Shown here one piece after another: positions 52,194 through 60,994 of a stretch of DNA of 64,000 nucleotides. Position numbers and translations under genes: made by a program. This stretch comes from Mycolicibacterium setense (GTDB taxonomy: Bacteria; Actinomycetota; Actinomycetes; Mycobacteriales; Mycobacteriaceae). Position 1 is the stretch's first letter. Each line of letters begins with the position of its first letter. Location of the stretch: contig NZ_JTJW01000008.1 of the NCBI RefSeq assembly GCF_000805385.1, positions 434,001 through 498,000 of the forward strand, given 5' to 3'. The notes beneath the pieces are model-generated. The model did no database searches and had not been told where the DNA came from. It saw only the letters and a program-made list of their open reading frames with translations.

Positions 52194-52739
52194 TCAGCGG
52201 GCCCGGGCCAGCAGCCAGGCTTCGCCGTCACCCTCCCCCGACGCGATGAGTTCCAACTCCACGAACGCCGCAACCAGTTCGCCTGCAACAGCGCGGAATC
52301 GGCCCGCCTCCGCGCCGACTTCGCTCAGCACACAGATCGCCAACAGACCGCCCGGTCGCAGACGCGCAGCAAGGGCCGGGTACAGCCCGGGATCGCGGAA
52401 CCGATGGCACAGCACCACGTCGACCGGGGGTCCGGGCGGAAGCCCCTCGTCGAGGTCGGCGACATCGAAACGGCAGCCGTCGGAGATCCCGCACCGTTCA
52501 GCGAGAGCGTTGGCTCGGTCGATCGCCACCCCAGACACGTCGAGGCCCCATACGCGTAGTCCGCGCTGCGCCAACCACACCGCGCCCCGGCCGGTGCCGC
52601 ACGCGATGTCGAGCGCCGAACCTGCCACGGGAAACAGGTCAGCCCGTCCGCTGAACACCTGCGGCAGGGCCGGTACCTCATCGCCCGGATCCCGGCCGGC
52701 ATGGGCCGCGTCCCAGCGGATGCGGTCCTTCTCGCTCAC
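52194..52739 (-). CDS. Class I SAM-dependent methyltransferase
   Basis: This 181-aa small Rossmann-fold methyltransferase has motif I as LDIACGTGRGAVWLA, motif II as VWGLDVSG and a later FDVADLDEGLPPGPPVDVVLC. It resembles the TehB/UbiE-like group, and the substrate is unknown. GTG 52739 is selected (the frame remains open upstream into the divergent oxidoreductase gene, which is shadow). It starts 54 bp from that divergent gene. Confidence 0.82.
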   Translation of the reverse strand: MSEKDRIRWDAAHAGRDPGDEVPALPQVFSGRADLFPVAGSALDIACGTGRGAVWLAQRGLRVWGLDVSGVAIDRANALAERCGISDGCRFDVADLDEGLPPGPPVDVVLCHRFRDPGLYPALAARLRPGGLLAICVLSEVGAEAGRFRAVAGELVAAFVELELIASGEGDGEAWLLARAR

Positions 52740-52793
52740 GTGCGCCACCCTATGGGAGGGAATAGCCGCACACCGTTCGGGGTTAGCCCGTTC

Positions 52794-53708
52794 ATGCGAG
52801 CCCTCGTCTACGACCCGCACGCTCCTGCCAATCTCCGATTCGACGAGGTGGCCGAACCTTCGGTCACCGAATCGCAGGCCCTCATCGAGGTGCGTGCGAT
52901 CGCACTGAACTTCGGTGAGCTGCATTTCATCGATCAGATGCGCCGGCCGGGTGAAGTTCCCGGTTGGGACAGTGCCGGGGTGGTGGCTCAGGCCGCGGCC
53001 GACGGCTCGGGACCGCCGGTCGGCACCCGGGTGGTCGGATTCAGCGGTGAGGCCGGATGGGCCCAACGACGTGTCGTCGCCACCGACAATCTGGCCGAGC
53101 TGCCCGAGTTCGTCGAATTCGAGGAGGCTGCCGCGTTGCCGGTGGCCGGTGTGACGGCGCTGCAGGCGTTGCGGGCCCTCGGCCCGGTGGTGGGTCGCCG
53201 GGTGTTGATTACCGGCGCCTCCGGAGGTGTCGGCCGGTTCGCGGTGCAGCTGGCCGCGCGGGCCGGCGCCCATGTGGTGGCCGCAGTCGGCAGCCCGGCG
53301 CGCGGAGAGGGCCTCGAGGAACTCGGCGCGGCAGAAGTGGTGGTCGGACTCGACACCGTCACCGAGCCGGTGTTCGGTGTGCTCGACAACGTCGGTGGGC
53401 GCCTCTTGGCACAGGCCTTCAGCCTGGTGTCCGACGGTGGCTCGGTGCAGTCGATCGGGATGGCCTCCAACGAGCCGACCACGATCAACTTCGAGCAGGA
53501 GCGACGCACAGGTAACCGGAAACGGTTGGAGCCCTTCACCGTCCGGGCACCGTTCCAGGACGATCTGCGTTATCTGCTGACCCTGCTGGCCGACGGCGAA
53601 CTCGATCCGCAGATCGGCCTGCGGGACTCATGGGAGAACACCGCCGCCGCCGCACAGGCCTTGTTGGGACGTAAGGTCGCCGGCAAGGCCGTGCTTCAGG
53701 TCGTCTGA
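52794..53708 (+). CDS. MDR-family NADPH:quinone-type oxidoreductase
   Basis: This 304-aa zinc-independent medium-chain dehydrogenase/reductase has an N-terminal GroES-like fold, VPGWDSAGVV, LPVAGVTALQAL and the NADPH-binding TGASGGVGRFAVQLA. It lacks the zinc-binding cysteines of alcohol dehydrogenases. It probably reduces quinones or enones; the substrate is unknown. ATG 52794 is used. The gene ends just before a perfect 18-bp inverted repeat. Confidence 0.85.
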   Translation: MRALVYDPHAPANLRFDEVAEPSVTESQALIEVRAIALNFGELHFIDQMRRPGEVPGWDSAGVVAQAAADGSGPPVGTRVVGFSGEAGWAQRRVVATDNLAELPEFVEFEEAAALPVAGVTALQALRALGPVVGRRVLITGASGGVGRFAVQLAARAGAHVVAAVGSPARGEGLEELGAAEVVVGLDTVTEPVFGVLDNVGGRLLAQAFSLVSDGGSVQSIGMASNEPTTINFEQERRTGNRKRLEPFTVRAPFQDDLRYLLTLLADGELDPQIGLRDSWENTAAAAQALLGRKVAGKAVLQVV

Positions 53709-53731
53709 AACCAACCAGTGCGGAGCTGAAT

Positions 53732-53780
53732 GGCCAGTTGTGACACGCTTCTTCGCGATCTGCGTGTCACAACTGGCCAC
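53732..53780. terminator. Perfect 18-bp inverted repeat, likely bidirectional terminator
   Basis: TGGCCAGTTGTGACACGC (53732-53749) is repeated in inverse at 53763-53780 with a 13-nt loop. It lies between the convergent ends of the MDR gene and lepA. There is no T tract on either side. Arm length and perfection exceed most local terminators, so a small mobile or dispersed repeat is an alternative. Confidence 0.55.
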
Positions 53781-53791
53781 TCGCGCAAAAA

Positions 53792-55666
53792 CTACTTCTT
53801 GGGCTTGTCCGCGGCCGCCTCGGTGGACAGCGCCGCCACGAACGCCTCCTGAGGGACTTCCACGCGACCGATGGTCTTCATGCGCTTCTTGCCCTCTTTT
53901 TGCTTCTCCAGCAGCTTGCGCTTACGGGTGATGTCACCGCCGTAGCACTTGGACAGCACGTCTTTGCGGATCGCCCGGATATTCTCGCGGGCAATGATTT
54001 TCGCGCCGATCGCGGCCTGCACCGGCACCTCGAACTGCTGGCGCGGGATGAGCTCCTTGAGCTTGGTGGTCATCTTGTTGCCGTAGGCAGCCGCCGAATC
54101 CTTGTGCACGATGGCACTGAACGCGTCCACGGCCTCGCCCTGCAGCAGGATGTCGACCTTGACCAGATCGGCCTGCTGCTCGCCGGCCTCCTCGTAGTCC
54201 AGGCTGGCGTAACCGCGGGTGCGCGACTTCAGCGAATCGAAGAAGTCGAAGATGATCTCGCCCAACGGCATCGTGTAACGCAGCTCGACGCGTTCGGGCG
54301 AGAGGTAGTCCATGCCGCCGAGCTCGCCGCGCCGGGACTGGCAGAGCTCCATGATCGTGCCGATGAACTCGCTGGGCGCGATCACAGTGGTCTTGACCAC
54401 CGGCTCGTAGACTTCGCGGACCTTGCCTTCAGGCCAGTCCGACGGGTTGGTCACCACGATTTCCGACCCGTCGTCTTTGACGACCCGGTACACGACGTTG
54501 GGCGACGTGGAGATCAGGTCGAGATTGAACTCGCGCTCCAGGCGTTCGCGGGTGATCTCCATGTGCAGCAGTCCGAGGAAGCCGCAGCGGAACCCGAAGC
54601 CAAGCGCCACCGACGTCTCCGGCTCGTACGTCAGGGCAGCGTCGTTGAGCTGCAGTTTGTCCAGCGCGTCGCGCAGCACGGGGTAGTCCGATCCGTCCAC
54701 CGGGTAGAGGCCCGAGTAGACCATCGGCCGTGGCTCGCGGTAGCCGGTCAACGCTTCGGTCGCACCCTTGCGCGCCGTCGTCACGGTGTCACCGACCTTG
54801 GACTGCCGGACGTCCTTCACACCGGTGATCAGATAGCCGACCTCCCCCACCCCGAGGCCTTCGGTCGCCTTGGGCTCGGGTGAGACGATGCCGACCTCGA
54901 GCAACTCGTGCGTGGCACCGGTCGACATCATCGCGATCTTCTCGCGCGGGTTGAGCTTGCCGTCGACGACCCGGACGTACGTCACGACGCCGCGGTAGAT
55001 GTCGTACACCGAATCGAAGATCATCGCGCGGGCAGGCGCATCGGCGTCACCGACCGGCGGCGGGATCAGCCGCACGACCTCGTCGAGCAATTCCCGGACG
55101 CCCTCGCCGGTCTTGCCGGACACCCGCAGCACGTCCGACGGCTCACACCCGATGATGTGCGCGATCTCACCGGCGTAGCGGTCCGGATCGGCGGCAGGCA
55201 GATCGATCTTGTTGAGCACCGGGATGATCGTGAGGTCACGGTCGAGCGCCAGGTACAGGTTGGCCAGCGTCTGCGCCTCGATGCCCTGGGCGGCGTCGAC
55301 CAGCAGCACCGCACCCTCGCAGGCCTCCAGCGCGCGGGACACCTCGTAGGTGAAGTCGACGTGGCCCGGCGTATCGATCAGATGCAGAACGTAGTCTTCG
55401 CCGCCGACGTGCCAAGGAAGGCGGACGTTCTGGGCCTTGATGGTGATGCCGCGTTCGCGCTCGATGTCCATGCGGTCGAGGTATTGGGCCCGCATGTCCC
55501 GGTCGGCGACCACGCCCGTGATACCGAGCATCCGGTCGGCCAGCGTCGATTTGCCGTGGTCGATATGGGCGATGATGCAGAAGTTCCTGATCTGCGCCGG
55601 CGCAGTGAACGTCTTGTCGGCGAAGCTGCTGATGGGAATCTCCTGGTGAGCGTGGGTGTGCAGCAC
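53792..55666 (-). CDS. lepA: Elongation factor 4 (LepA)
   Basis: This is a ribosome-associated translational GTPase involved in back-translocation or 30S biogenesis. The 624-aa protein has G1 AHIDHGKST (33-41), RERGITIKA, DTPGHVDF, NKIDLP, then EF-G-like domains and the LepA-specific C-terminus ending in KRKLLEKQKEGKKRMK. GTG 55666 follows GGGAG with 8-nt spacing. It matches Rv2404c. Confidence 0.97.
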   Translation of the reverse strand: MLHTHAHQEIPISSFADKTFTAPAQIRNFCIIAHIDHGKSTLADRMLGITGVVADRDMRAQYLDRMDIERERGITIKAQNVRLPWHVGGEDYVLHLIDTPGHVDFTYEVSRALEACEGAVLLVDAAQGIEAQTLANLYLALDRDLTIIPVLNKIDLPAADPDRYAGEIAHIIGCEPSDVLRVSGKTGEGVRELLDEVVRLIPPPVGDADAPARAMIFDSVYDIYRGVVTYVRVVDGKLNPREKIAMMSTGATHELLEVGIVSPEPKATEGLGVGEVGYLITGVKDVRQSKVGDTVTTARKGATEALTGYREPRPMVYSGLYPVDGSDYPVLRDALDKLQLNDAALTYEPETSVALGFGFRCGFLGLLHMEITRERLEREFNLDLISTSPNVVYRVVKDDGSEIVVTNPSDWPEGKVREVYEPVVKTTVIAPSEFIGTIMELCQSRRGELGGMDYLSPERVELRYTMPLGEIIFDFFDSLKSRTRGYASLDYEEAGEQQADLVKVDILLQGEAVDAFSAIVHKDSAAAYGNKMTTKLKELIPRQQFEVPVQAAIGAKIIARENIRAIRKDVLSKCYGGDITRKRKLLEKQKEGKKRMKTIGRVEVPQEAFVAALSTEAAADKPKK

Positions 55667-55732
55667 GTGCTGTGCTCCCTAAGGGTATCGAGCAACCGCC
55701 GTCGCGACACAATCGCCAGGGCTCCACTCGCA

Positions 55733-55738
55733 TATGCT
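55733..55738 (+). promoter_or_regulatory. -10 element, leaderless PemK-like gene
   Basis: TATGCT followed by exactly 7 nt and then ATG 55746, the layout of a leaderless mRNA. This supports the downstream ATG over ATG 55734. Confidence 0.5.
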
Positions 55739-55745
55739 CGACAAC

Positions 55746-56381
55746 ATGGCGTCGCAGTGGAAGGCGTTCCAACAGGTTCTCAAGGGCGTAGTGGATGGCG
55801 CCGAGAATCTGGTGTTCAACGAGGGCCCGAAGTTCGTGCGCCAACTCCAGACCACGGACAGCGTCCCGCGGACCGTGCAGCAAGGCATCCAACAGGGCCT
55901 TCAGCAGGGCATCAGGCTGGGCCTCGGCGTGCTCGCCGGCGCGGCCGCCCCGTCGCCACAGGCGATCACCGCCGGCCGGCCGGTGTCGCGGCACAGCGTG
56001 CCCACCGCACATCGGGCCCGCAAGATCATCTATTCCCCCGACCTCGACGGTCAGGCCGATCCCGGCGAGATCGTCTGGACCTGGGTGGTCTACGAGGACG
56101 ATCCGACCCAGGGCAAAGACCGCCCGGTTCTGGTGGTCGGCCGCGATCAGCGCACCCTGCTGGGGTTGATGCTGTCCAGCCAGGATTACCACCGCGACGA
56201 TCCGGACTGGATCGCCATCGGCACCGGAACCTGGGACTACGACGGCAGGCCGAGCTGGGTCCGGCTGGACCGCGTGCTCGACGTCCCCGAGGAAGGCATC
56301 CGTCGCGAAGGGGCGATCCTGGACCGCCACCGGTTCGAGGCGGTCGCCCTGCGGCTGCGCGCCGAATACTCCTGGAGCTGA
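55746..56381 (+). CDS. PemK/MazF-fold protein with N-terminal extension (Rv2405-like)
   Basis: This 211-aa protein has an N-terminal helical region with glutamine repeats (TVQQGIQQGLQQGIRLGLG) over roughly residues 40-70, then a PemK-like beta-barrel domain (KIIYSPDLDGQADPGEIVWT, KDRPVLVVGRDQRTLLGLML, LDRVLDVPEEGIRREGAIL). PemK/MazF proteins are often endoribonuclease toxins, but no antitoxin gene is adjacent and the toxin activity is unproven. It is divergent from lepA, as Rv2405 is from Rv2404c. Confidence 0.82.
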   Translation: MASQWKAFQQVLKGVVDGAENLVFNEGPKFVRQLQTTDSVPRTVQQGIQQGLQQGIRLGLGVLAGAAAPSPQAITAGRPVSRHSVPTAHRARKIIYSPDLDGQADPGEIVWTWVVYEDDPTQGKDRPVLVVGRDQRTLLGLMLSSQDYHRDDPDWIAIGTGTWDYDGRPSWVRLDRVLDVPEEGIRREGAILDRHRFEAVALRLRAEYSWS

Positions 56382-56447
56382 TCGGCTTGCCCGCGTGAGG
56401 CGGCCAAGCCGATGCGTCAAATCGACGTCAGTGGGCACTCCTAGACC

Positions 56448-56696
56448 ATGACCGCGCTACCACCCGACCCCGACCCGGCCGAGACACCCGATCTGGAGCC
56501 CGGCGGCGGAGTCGCTCCCGGCGCCACCCCGCCGGACTCCGGGCAAACCTCGGGGCTGGGAGAACCCGAACCGCGGCCCAGGCACAAGTACACCCCGACG
56601 TCGGTGACCGCGATTATTGCGCTGGTGCTGCTGGTCGCGGTGTTCGTCGCGGTCGGCCTGCTGCTGATCATGAAGATGTCCGGCATTTTCGATTAG
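56448..56696 (+). CDS. Small C-terminally anchored membrane protein (DUF6480-like)
   Basis: The 82-aa protein has a Pro/Gly/Asp-rich N-terminal half of low complexity, a basic HKYTPTS junction and one C-terminal span (AIIALVLLVAVFVAVGLLLI). This matches the actinobacterial DUF6480 layout. Function is unknown. Confidence 0.7.
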   Translation: MTALPPDPDPAETPDLEPGGGVAPGATPPDSGQTSGLGEPEPRPRHKYTPTSVTAIIALVLLVAVFVAVGLLLIMKMSGIFD

Positions 56697-56718
56697 CGTG
56701 GCTGCCGGCCGCTTTGCC

Positions 56719-57327
56719 CTAGCGCGGCGCGCGCCACATCGGCGTGAGCACCGGCCCGCCATCGGGCAGCGGGATCTCCCCGGTGACCTCGAAGCCGAAG
56801 CGCATGTAATACGGAATGTTGTCCGGATTGCTCGATTCCAGGTACGCCGGCGCATGTTCGGCGTCCACCCGGTCGAGCCTCGATTGCATCAGGGCATGCC
56901 CGAAACCGCCGCCGCGCACCGTCGGATCGCTGCCGATCACCGCCAGATACCAGTGCGGCTCCTCGGGATGGTGCTCCTTCATCAGGTCGACGACTCGCTG
57001 CCCTTGCCCCAGGCTGCGCCCGAACACCAACAGCAGCGTGGGCAGCATGCGCAGCTCTTCACGTGGCGTCTGCTTCCAGCGGCCCGGCCCGTCCCACAGT
57101 GCCGCCGCGCCGATCTCGCCGCCTCGGCCCGCCACCTCGGCGCCGCCCCCGGCCAGGAAATGATGCCGGGTGATCGCCGCGAACAATCGAGGCAGACCCT
57201 TGGCCCGGCGGGCGTCGTCGGCCAGGATCCAGGACATCACCGGATCGTTCTGGAAGGCCCGGCCCAGCACCGCGGCCAACTGCTTGACGTCAGATTTGGT
57301 GGGCGGACGCACATCGACGGCGGTCAT
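56719..57327 (-). CDS. GNAT-family N-acetyltransferase
   Basis: This 202-aa protein has a GNAT fold with acetyl-CoA-binding features (WYLAVIGSDPTVRGGGFGHA, then LESSNPDNIPYYMRFGFEVTGE). The substrate is unknown. ATG 57327 (MTAVDVRPP) is selected; the longer frame to 57525 would overlap the downstream end of the CBS gene. Confidence 0.85.
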   Translation of the reverse strand: MTAVDVRPPTKSDVKQLAAVLGRAFQNDPVMSWILADDARRAKGLPRLFAAITRHHFLAGGGAEVAGRGGEIGAAALWDGPGRWKQTPREELRMLPTLLLVFGRSLGQGQRVVDLMKEHHPEEPHWYLAVIGSDPTVRGGGFGHALMQSRLDRVDAEHAPAYLESSNPDNIPYYMRFGFEVTGEIPLPDGGPVLTPMWRAPR

Positions 57328-57415
57328 CCGCCCACCTTTGCACACATGTCCCGCCGCGAAACGACGGTTTTTCGCGCCTTCAGCGGAATTCGCGGGACCA
57401 ACCGCAGTATCCGAC

Positions 57416-57847
57416 TCAGCGGCTCTGCGTGATGTAGGCCTGCAGCTGTTCCTGCTCGGCCTCCAGTTCTTCCATCCGGGTTTTGACGATGTCGCCGATG
57501 CTGACGATGCCGGCGAGCCGCCCACCGTCTACCACCGGGATGTGGCGCACCCGGTTCTCGGTCATCAGCGCGCTGAGGTGGTCCACGGTGTCGCGGGGAG
57601 TACAGGTCGCCACGACCGTGGTCATGATCTCCGACACCGGCTGCGCCAGCAGGCTGCTGCCCCGCTCGTGCAGCTTGCGCACCACATCACGTTCCGACAC
57701 GATGCCGGCCAGGCCGCCTGGGCCCATCACGACCATGGCACCGATGTTCAGCTCGGTCAGCCCGGCCAACAGCTCGGTCACCGTGGTCTCGGGCGAAATC
57801 GTCACCACCGCCGTGCCCTTGTTCTTCAGCACGTCCGCGATTCGCAT
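57416..57847 (-). CDS. Two-CBS-domain protein (Rv2406c-like)
   Basis: This 143-aa protein is made of a CBS pair (Bateman module): residues about 7-62 (VLKNKGTAVVTISPETTVTE, IVSERDVVRKL) and 73-128 (IMTTVVATCTPRDTVDHL, RHIPVVDGGRLAGIVSIGDI). A short C-terminal helix follows. Such free-standing CBS proteins sense adenine nucleotides and modulate partners; the partner is unknown. ATG 57847 gives the usual length. Confidence 0.88.
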   Translation of the reverse strand: MRIADVLKNKGTAVVTISPETTVTELLAGLTELNIGAMVVMGPGGLAGIVSERDVVRKLHERGSSLLAQPVSEIMTTVVATCTPRDTVDHLSALMTENRVRHIPVVDGGRLAGIVSIGDIVKTRMEELEAEQEQLQAYITQSR

Positions 57848-57951
57848 CGACAGCCTCCGATCGTGATCCACCTCACACCAGGCTAGAGCCGTGTCGGTCA
57901 GTACGAAAGAAGCCACGCCTGTTTGGTCCGGGACGGAGTAGGAATGGGGCC

Positions 57952-58812
57952 ATGATCGAGGTCACGCTGCTCGGCACCGGTAGCCCGATCCCCGATCCGG
58001 ATCGGGCCGGGCCCTCAACTCTGGCGCGCGCGGGCGACCATACGTTTCTCATCGATTGCGGCCGCGGCGTGCTGCAGCGGCTGGCCGCCGTCGGCAGCGG
58101 CGCCAACCAGCTCAGCGCCCTGCTGCTCACCCATCTGCACAGCGATCACATCGCCGACCTCGGCGATGTGATCATCACCCGCTGGGTGAGCAGCTTCGCC
58201 CCGGAGCCCGCGCCCCTGCCGATCATCGGCCCGCCGGGAACCGCCGACGTGGTCGATGCGATGCTGCGCGCATTCGGGCACGACATCGGCTACCGCATCG
58301 CCCACCACGCCGATCTCCCCGGCCCACCGAGAGTGGAAGTTCACGAGTACACCGATGCGGTGGTGTGGGACCGAGGCGGTGTGCAGATCCGGGTGGGCCC
58401 CACCGATCACCGTCCGGTGACGCCGACGATCGCCTTCCGGATCGAACACGGCGGGGCGTCTGTGGTGGCGGCCGGCGACACCGTGCCGTGCCCCGGCCTC
58501 GACGCGCTGGCCGGCGGCGCTGGCGCCCTGATACACACGGCGATCCGCAAGGATCTGATCGAAATGCTTCCGCAGCAACGGATCCGCGACATCTGCGGTT
58601 ACCACTCCTCGGTGCAGGAGGCGGCGGCCACCGCCACCCGTGCCGGCGTCGGGATCCTGATCCTCACCCACTATGTGCCCGCGATCGCCGCGGGCACCGA
58701 GGATAATTGGCGCGCGTTGGCCGCATCGGTGTTCGACCGCCAGATCGAACTCGGCGACGACCTGCACCGGGTGGAAGTTCATCCCGGGGTGTGCGCTCGA
58801 ACGCGCAGCTGA
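57952..58812 (+). CDS. rnz: Ribonuclease Z / metallo-beta-lactamase
   Basis: This 286-aa enzyme has the RNase Z zinc motif THLHSDHIADL (His61, His63, Asp65, His66), LLGTGSPIPDPDRAGPS at the start, and GDTVPCPGL and ILTHYVP later. It would process tRNA 3' ends or act as a related phosphodiesterase. It matches Rv2407. It is divergent from the CBS gene. Confidence 0.9.
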   Translation: MIEVTLLGTGSPIPDPDRAGPSTLARAGDHTFLIDCGRGVLQRLAAVGSGANQLSALLLTHLHSDHIADLGDVIITRWVSSFAPEPAPLPIIGPPGTADVVDAMLRAFGHDIGYRIAHHADLPGPPRVEVHEYTDAVVWDRGGVQIRVGPTDHRPVTPTIAFRIEHGGASVVAAGDTVPCPGLDALAGGAGALIHTAIRKDLIEMLPQQRIRDICGYHSSVQEAAATATRAGVGILILTHYVPAIAAGTEDNWRALAASVFDRQIELGDDLHRVEVHPGVCARTRS

Positions 58813-58881
58813 CCGGCCACCCCGGCAGCCACGTCGAGATCCGCAGCGGCCCACGGACGTTGGTGACACTGACGCTGAGCG

Positions 58882-59589
58882 TCACGACCGGCTCCTGGCG
58901 GCCCTGCGCGCGGGCAGGACTGCGCCCGCGACGATCAGCCAGATGAGGCCGGTGAACCGCGCGATCGGCAGGATCACAGCCGATTCGGGCCAGATCAACA
59001 CCAGCGTGGCCAGTTCCGCGAGTACGGCGATCGCCAGGCCGGTCCAGGCCAGTGGCCGCGGCAGCAAGCCGAGCACGAGGCTGGGAACGGCGATGCCGGC
59101 GAGCAGCAGACCCAGCGCCACGATGTGCCCGACGCCTCCGGTGAGGAACACCAGGTAGTACAGCGCGCGGATGAGCCCGTCGGCGACGACCACCTCGGGC
59201 CGCGACATGGTCCAGCAGATCAGCCCGGACAGGGCGAGCGAGCCGGCCGCCAGGATGCCACCGGCCAGGGCGATCGTGGCGCCGGGTGCCGTCACACCCA
59301 GTTGCCGTAGACGAGTACTCACGGTCGCGGCATAGATCGCCAGCGGCACCGATGCCGCGAACGTGCCCACCGCGCTGGCCTGCACCGCGGCGTGGTTGCC
59401 GTGGATGTACCGCAACACCTCGGCCGCGTCGCCGTATGGCAGCGGCATCACGCCACCGAGCGCGACACCGACGGCCAGGGCGGCCAGCAGTAGTGCGAGG
59501 GATACGGCGGCCACCGGGGCCAGAGGAGGTCCACCCTGCCGCCCGGTCGGCCGCACGGAATGCATTCGATCGACTGTTGAATCGTTCAT
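58882..59589 (-). CDS. Multi-span membrane protein (DUF4386-like), MarR-linked
   Basis: This 235-aa protein has six to seven hydrophobic spans (for example LAPVAAVSLALLLAALAVGV, FLTGGVGHIVALGLLLAGIA). No transport or catalytic motif was recognised. ATG 59589 is embedded in a perfect ATCGTTCA-N5-TGAACGAT palindrome, and the divergent neighbour is a MarR regulator, so the regulator probably represses this gene. Confidence 0.75.
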   Translation of the reverse strand: MNDSTVDRMHSVRPTGRQGGPPLAPVAAVSLALLLAALAVGVALGGVMPLPYGDAAEVLRYIHGNHAAVQASAVGTFAASVPLAIYAATVSTRLRQLGVTAPGATIALAGGILAAGSLALSGLICWTMSRPEVVVADGLIRALYYLVFLTGGVGHIVALGLLLAGIAVPSLVLGLLPRPLAWTGLAIAVLAELATLVLIWPESAVILPIARFTGLIWLIVAGAVLPARRAARSRS

Positions 59590-59601
59590 GAGTTGAACGA
59601 T
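59581..59601. promoter_or_regulatory. MarR-type operator over the membrane gene start
   Basis: ATCGTTCA (59581-59588) and TGAACGAT (59594-59601) are perfect inverted arms spaced 5 bp, overlapping the ATG. Related half-sites TGAACG (59631) and TTGAACGAT (59646-59654) lie between this and marR. Confidence 0.7.
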
Positions 59602-59676
59602 ATGCCCGTCCGGCGGCGAACTCAACGGCCTGAACGTTTTAGCTTTTGAACGATTTCTCCGTGATACGGTCTGAGC

Positions 59677-60171
59677 GTGGAAAACGGGCGACCCGACACT
59701 GTGGCATTTTTGTTGGCACAACTGGGCCACCGCGCCGCGACGCAGTTCGCCGAACAGATGGCGACCATGGACCTCACCCCTCCCCACGCCGGCATCCTGC
59801 GCGCCATCGGATCTCAGCCCGGGCTGAGTCAGCAGTCTCTGAGCACCCAACTGGGCCTGCTGCCCAGTCGAGTCGTCAGCTACGTCGACGATCTGGAGGA
59901 GCGCGGCTACGTCGAACGGCGGCGCAACCCCGACGACCGGCGCCTGCACGCGTTGTTCCTCAGCGCCGCAGGCAAGAAGGCGCTACGCCGCATCGGCGAA
60001 CTGGCGCGTCGGCACGACGACGGGATCACCGCCGGGCTCAACGCCCAACAACGCGGCGACCTCCATGCCCTGCTGCAGATACTCGCCGAGGAACAGGGCC
60101 TCACCCCGCACGTGCACCCCGGCTTCCGCAATCTGGGCCGCTCAGGCGGGCGCGTCAAGCCAAACGGGTGA
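59677..60171 (+). CDS. MarR-family transcriptional regulator
   Basis: This 164-aa winged-helix regulator has a recognition region LSQQSLSTQLGLLPSRVVSY and wing VERRRNPDDRRLHALFLS. GTG 59677. It is divergent from the membrane protein gene across ATCGTTCA-type repeats and so probably controls both. The ligand is unknown. Its 3' end overlaps the stop of the transglutaminase gene by 17 bp. Confidence 0.9.
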   Translation: MENGRPDTVAFLLAQLGHRAATQFAEQMATMDLTPPHAGILRAIGSQPGLSQQSLSTQLGLLPSRVVSYVDDLEERGYVERRRNPDDRRLHALFLSAAGKKALRRIGELARRHDDGITAGLNAQQRGDLHALLQILAEEQGLTPHVHPGFRNLGRSGGRVKPNG

Positions 60172-60994
60172 TCTCCACGACCACATCGAGATCGGTCGAG
60201 CCCTCGCCCGAATAGATTCCCTTGAGCGGGGCCACATCCGAATAGTCCCGGCCCACCCCGACGCTGACGTACTGCTCGGTGATCTCGCTGTCGTTGGTCG
60301 GATCGTAGTGCCACCAGCCGCCGGTCCACGCCTGAATCCAGGCGTGGCTCTGCCCGTCGATCGTGTCCCCCACCGCCGCCTCATGCGTCGGATGCAGGTA
60401 GCCCGAAACGTACCGGGCCGGAATCCCCATGGACCGCAACATGATCAGCGAAAGATGTGCGAAATCCTGACACACGCCCTTACCTTCACGCAGGGCATCC
60501 AGCCCCGAGGAGTGCACGCCGGTGGTTCCCGACACATAGTCGAGCTCGCTGCGCACCCACTGCGCCACTGCCATCACCGCGTCGAACGGGTCGTGGTCCT
60601 TGGCGATCCGCTGCCCCACCCGCGCGATCCGCTTGCTGCGCGGGGTGTAGTGAGTGGGCCCCAGCACCTCGTCGAACCGGTCGAACACGGCCTCCGAGCG
60701 CAGGTCCTCCCAGCTCGCCAACTCGTCGGGTTTCTCGGCCACGTCCGTCTCGACCACCGAGGATCCGGAGACCTCCAATTCGGTGTGCGGGGCGTGCAAG
60801 TCGAACGCCGTCACCGCCGTTCCCCAATAGTCGACATAGCGATAGGACCGCGTGGCGGGGATGGTCTCGACCCGGTTGAGGATCACGTTCTGGCGCGAAT
60901 CCGACCGAGGGGTCAGCCGGGCTTCGTTGAAGGACGCCGTCACCGCCGACTTGTACGCATATCCGGTGGAGTGCACCACACGTAGCCGCCACAT
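60155..60994 (-). CDS. Transglutaminase-like protein (Rv2409c-like)
   Basis: This 279-aa protein of the bacterial transglutaminase/protease-like family has the triad Cys175 (GKGVCQDFAHL), His217 (SHAWIQAW) and Asp231 (HYDPTND). The N-terminal beta domain begins MWRLRVVHSTGYAY. It always travels with an alpha-E protein and a circularly permuted ATP-grasp, as here, suggesting a peptide-modifying system of unknown product. ATG abuts the upstream TAG directly. Confidence 0.9.
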   Translation of the reverse strand: MWRLRVVHSTGYAYKSAVTASFNEARLTPRSDSRQNVILNRVETIPATRSYRYVDYWGTAVTAFDLHAPHTELEVSGSSVVETDVAEKPDELASWEDLRSEAVFDRFDEVLGPTHYTPRSKRIARVGQRIAKDHDPFDAVMAVAQWVRSELDYVSGTTGVHSSGLDALREGKGVCQDFAHLSLIMLRSMGIPARYVSGYLHPTHEAAVGDTIDGQSHAWIQAWTGGWWHYDPTNDSEITEQYVSVGVGRDYSDVAPLKGIYSGEGSTDLDVVVEITRLA

